Part shown: positions 61,997 to 64,000 of the stretch, one piece after another
Numbering within the stretch: the stretch's first letter is position 1
Layout of the letters: each line of letters opens with the position of its first letter
Origin: an uncultured Prolixibacteraceae bacterium
GTDB lineage: Bacteria; Bacteroidota; Bacteroidia; Bacteroidales; Prolixibacteraceae
Direction of reading: 5' to 3'
Length of the DNA stretch: 64,000 nt
Assembly (NCBI GenBank): GCA_937915865.1
Contig: CALGIG010000075.1
Location: 1 to 64,000 of the forward strand
Notes under the pieces: generated by a model
What the model was told of the DNA's origin: nothing
Seen by the model: only the letters and a program-made list of their open reading frames with translations
The model's database searches: none
Position numbers and translations under genes: made by a program

Positions 61997-63901
61997 ATGG
62001 ACCAGTTTTCCCAAATATTAACTAAGTACTGGGGCTATGCTACATTCAGGCCTCTTCAGGAAGAGATCATTCGCTCGGTTGATCTGGGGAAAGATACACT
62101 TGGCCTTATGCCTACCGGTGGTGGAAAATCGATTACTTACCAGGTTTATTCGCTTTCGAAACCGGGAATTTGCCTTGTGATTACTCCGTTGATTGCCTTA
62201 ATGAAAGATCAGGTCGAAAACCTTAACCAGAAAGGTATTAAAGCGATTGCTATATACTCGGGAATGAGCGCTCAGGAGATGAAAATTGCAATGGATAATG
62301 CTGCGTGGGGCAATTATAAATTCTTGTATTTGTCGCCCGAACGAATTGCTACTGAACGTTTCAGAGAGCGTATAACCCAGATGGATGTAAACCTGATTGC
62401 TGTTGACGAAGCACATTGTATCTCACAATGGGGCTACGATTTTCGTCCATCATATTTGCGTATAGCCGAATTACGTACCCTTCTTCCCGATATTCCGGTG
62501 CTTGCTGTAACAGCTACCGCTACGCCACAGGTTATTGACGACATTCAGGAAAAGTTGAAATTCAGGAAAAAGAATGTTCTTCGGACAAGTTATTACCGTA
62601 GCAATCTGGTTTATTTGGTGAGGAACGAGGAAGATAAACAGAATTACCTGGTTAAAGCAGTTCAAAAGGCAAAAGGAACCGGTATTGTATATGTGAAGAG
62701 CCGGAAATTGACTAAAGAAATTTGCGAATTGTTAATTCGGAATAATGTCTCGGCTGATTATTATCATGCTGGTTTGCCTTACCGAATCAGGATGGAAAAG
62801 CAGGATGCGTGGAAAACAGGACGAATTCGCGTAATTGTTTCTACCAATGCCTTCGGAATGGGTATTGACAAATCGGATGTTCGTTTTGTGATTCATTTGG
62901 AAGCGCCTGATTCGGTCGAAGCTTATTTCCAGGAGGCAGGCAGGGCTGGGCGTGATGGAAAGCCAGCATGGTCGGTTTTGCTATACAACAATAGCGACAA
63001 AGTTAGGCTTGAACGTAATGTGGAAAAGGAATTTCCGGAACCTGATGTAATTAAAAGGGTTTATGAAGCAATTTGCAATTATTTCCAGGTGGCGGTTGGT
63101 TTTGGGAAAGATCAGTCTTTCGAATTTAGTATGGCCATATTTGCCTCTAATTTTTCAATGCAAATTACTTCAGTTTATAATAGCCTGAAAATCCTTCAGC
63201 GTGAAGGTTATCTCGAATTGACAGAAGAACTTGATAATCCGTCGAAAGTTTATTTTCAGGTAGGACGCGATGACTTGTATAAATTTCAGGTTGCCAATGC
63301 AAGTTTCGATGGCTTTGTAAAATTATTATTGCGTTCGTATACAGGTTTATTTACAAACTATGTAGCTATAGATGAAGAATTACTTGCCAAAAGAGCAAAT
63401 ATAACTGCTGATTTAGTGTACGAATTTCTGACACGTTTACGCTCTCAAAAAATAATTGATTTTATTCCGAAGAAGAAAACGCCTTACGTTATTTTTATTA
63501 GAGAAAGGGTTGATTTAGATAAGATTAGGATCACCCGAGAAAATTATGACGACCGCAAACGTGATTACATGCGACGGATTGAAGCCATGATTCATTATGC
63601 CTCGTCGGGACACAAATGCAGAAGCCAGTTATTGCTTCAGTATTTTGGAGAAAATGAGTCGACACGATGTGGAAAATGTGATGTTTGTTTGGAGCGAAAC
63701 GAATTGAATATCAGCAAGTACGAATTTGATACTCTTTGTGAACAAATCAAACGTGTTTTGTTTCAGCCTTGTTTTTATGAAGACCTTTTGTCTCAAATAG
63801 AAGGAAAACCTGAAAGTGCAGTTAAAGTTATACGGTGGTTGCTCGAAAACGAGAAAATTATTTATAGGATTGATAACCGAATGGAATGGAGGAAAGGGTA
63901 G
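61997..63901 (+). CDS. recQ: ATP-dependent DNA helicase RecQ
   Basis: About 634 residues from the ATG at 61997; an in-frame TTG at 61985 is unlikely. Motif 0 is YWGYATFRPLQEEII, Walker A MPTGGGKS (~42), motif II VDEAHCISQWGYDFRPSY and motif VI QEAGRAGRDG. The zinc-binding Cys cluster HKCRSQ...RCGKCDVC is at ~540-565, with a winged-helix RQC-like region and no obvious HRDC domain. It unwinds DNA 3' to 5' in recombination and fork repair. It is divergent from guaB. Confidence 0.96.
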   Translation: MDQFSQILTKYWGYATFRPLQEEIIRSVDLGKDTLGLMPTGGGKSITYQVYSLSKPGICLVITPLIALMKDQVENLNQKGIKAIAIYSGMSAQEMKIAMDNAAWGNYKFLYLSPERIATERFRERITQMDVNLIAVDEAHCISQWGYDFRPSYLRIAELRTLLPDIPVLAVTATATPQVIDDIQEKLKFRKKNVLRTSYYRSNLVYLVRNEEDKQNYLVKAVQKAKGTGIVYVKSRKLTKEICELLIRNNVSADYYHAGLPYRIRMEKQDAWKTGRIRVIVSTNAFGMGIDKSDVRFVIHLEAPDSVEAYFQEAGRAGRDGKPAWSVLLYNNSDKVRLERNVEKEFPEPDVIKRVYEAICNYFQVAVGFGKDQSFEFSMAIFASNFSMQITSVYNSLKILQREGYLELTEELDNPSKVYFQVGRDDLYKFQVANASFDGFVKLLLRSYTGLFTNYVAIDEELLAKRANITADLVYEFLTRLRSQKIIDFIPKKKTPYVIFIRERVDLDKIRITRENYDDRKRDYMRRIEAMIHYASSGHKCRSQLLLQYFGENESTRCGKCDVCLERNELNISKYEFDTLCEQIKRVLFQPCFYEDLLSQIEGKPESAVKVIRWLLENEKIIYRIDNRMEWRKG

Positions 63902-64000
63902 AGGTTTTTTCTGTAGAATTGCATCTGTCGCTTAAATGTTATTTGTTATGTTGTTTTTTAAGTGTTTATTCTTTGAAGCTACAATAGGTTTATAAGCTTT
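63902..64000. other. 3' end of the window
   Basis: A 99-bp tail after recQ. No gene, clear hairpin or repeat is visible. Confidence 0.6.

Overview
The window comes from a member of the Bacteroidota, most likely the Bacteroidales/Marinilabiliales (Prolixibacteraceae-like) side of the phylum. I base this on the gene types: a membrane-spanning regulator with a beta-propeller sensor, Y_Y_Y domain and HTH, GH43/GH3/GH30/DUF4038 enzymes, an M64 peptidase, an OstA-like protein, and a guaB-three-PPIase-moxR block. Several promoters also fit the Bacteroidota TTTG / TAnnTTTG pattern, and Shine-Dalgarno signals are weak. I see no rRNA, tRNA, CRISPR array, transposase or prophage. All 44 protein genes look intact.

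Region 1 (38-14319) is a dedicated beta-1,3-glucan locus. Six tightly spaced minus-strand genes encode a glycosidase fused to a predicted outer-membrane beta-barrel, two GH17 enzymes without signal peptides, a GPH-type sugar symporter, an exported GH30 and a very large GH94-like (GH149/GH161-type) phosphorylase. A membrane-bound HTH regulator lies just upstream. The gap between regulator and operon carries a perfect 10-bp inverted repeat. There is no SusC/SusD pair, so the logic appears to be outer-membrane and periplasmic trimming, MFS import, then cytosolic GH17 and phosphorolysis.

Region 2 (14503-24869) has a GH43 plus M64 peptidase pair, a MarR-controlled EmrA/EmrB/TolC efflux operon, and a thioredoxin-Lon pair behind a structured leader. 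Region 3 (25042-32150) is a type III restriction-modification operon (mod, dinD-like, GxxExxY, res). The mod gene contains a 40-bp perfect palindrome. A 21-bp-period array of degenerate palindromic units lies upstream of the operon, next to a small conserved gene of unknown function.

Region 4 (32322-38405) is hexuronate/plant-polysaccharide related: a DUF4038 (GH140-like) glycosidase, a Tat-exported SGNH esterase, an NTPase, uxaB and uxaA. Region 5 (38480-52400) is mixed: a CHASE4 histidine kinase, a Gate-domain membrane protein, a C1B peptidase, RecG, a lone LolD-like ATPase, a cobalamin adenosyltransferase, DUF2795, an exported VOC protein, a DUF1080-PHP fusion lipoprotein, a HAD phosphatase and a GH3 with a PA14 insert. 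Region 6 (52473-63901) is core envelope and housekeeping: NUDIX, OstA-like, MoxR, three SurA/PpiC-type proteins, IMP dehydrogenase and divergent RecQ.
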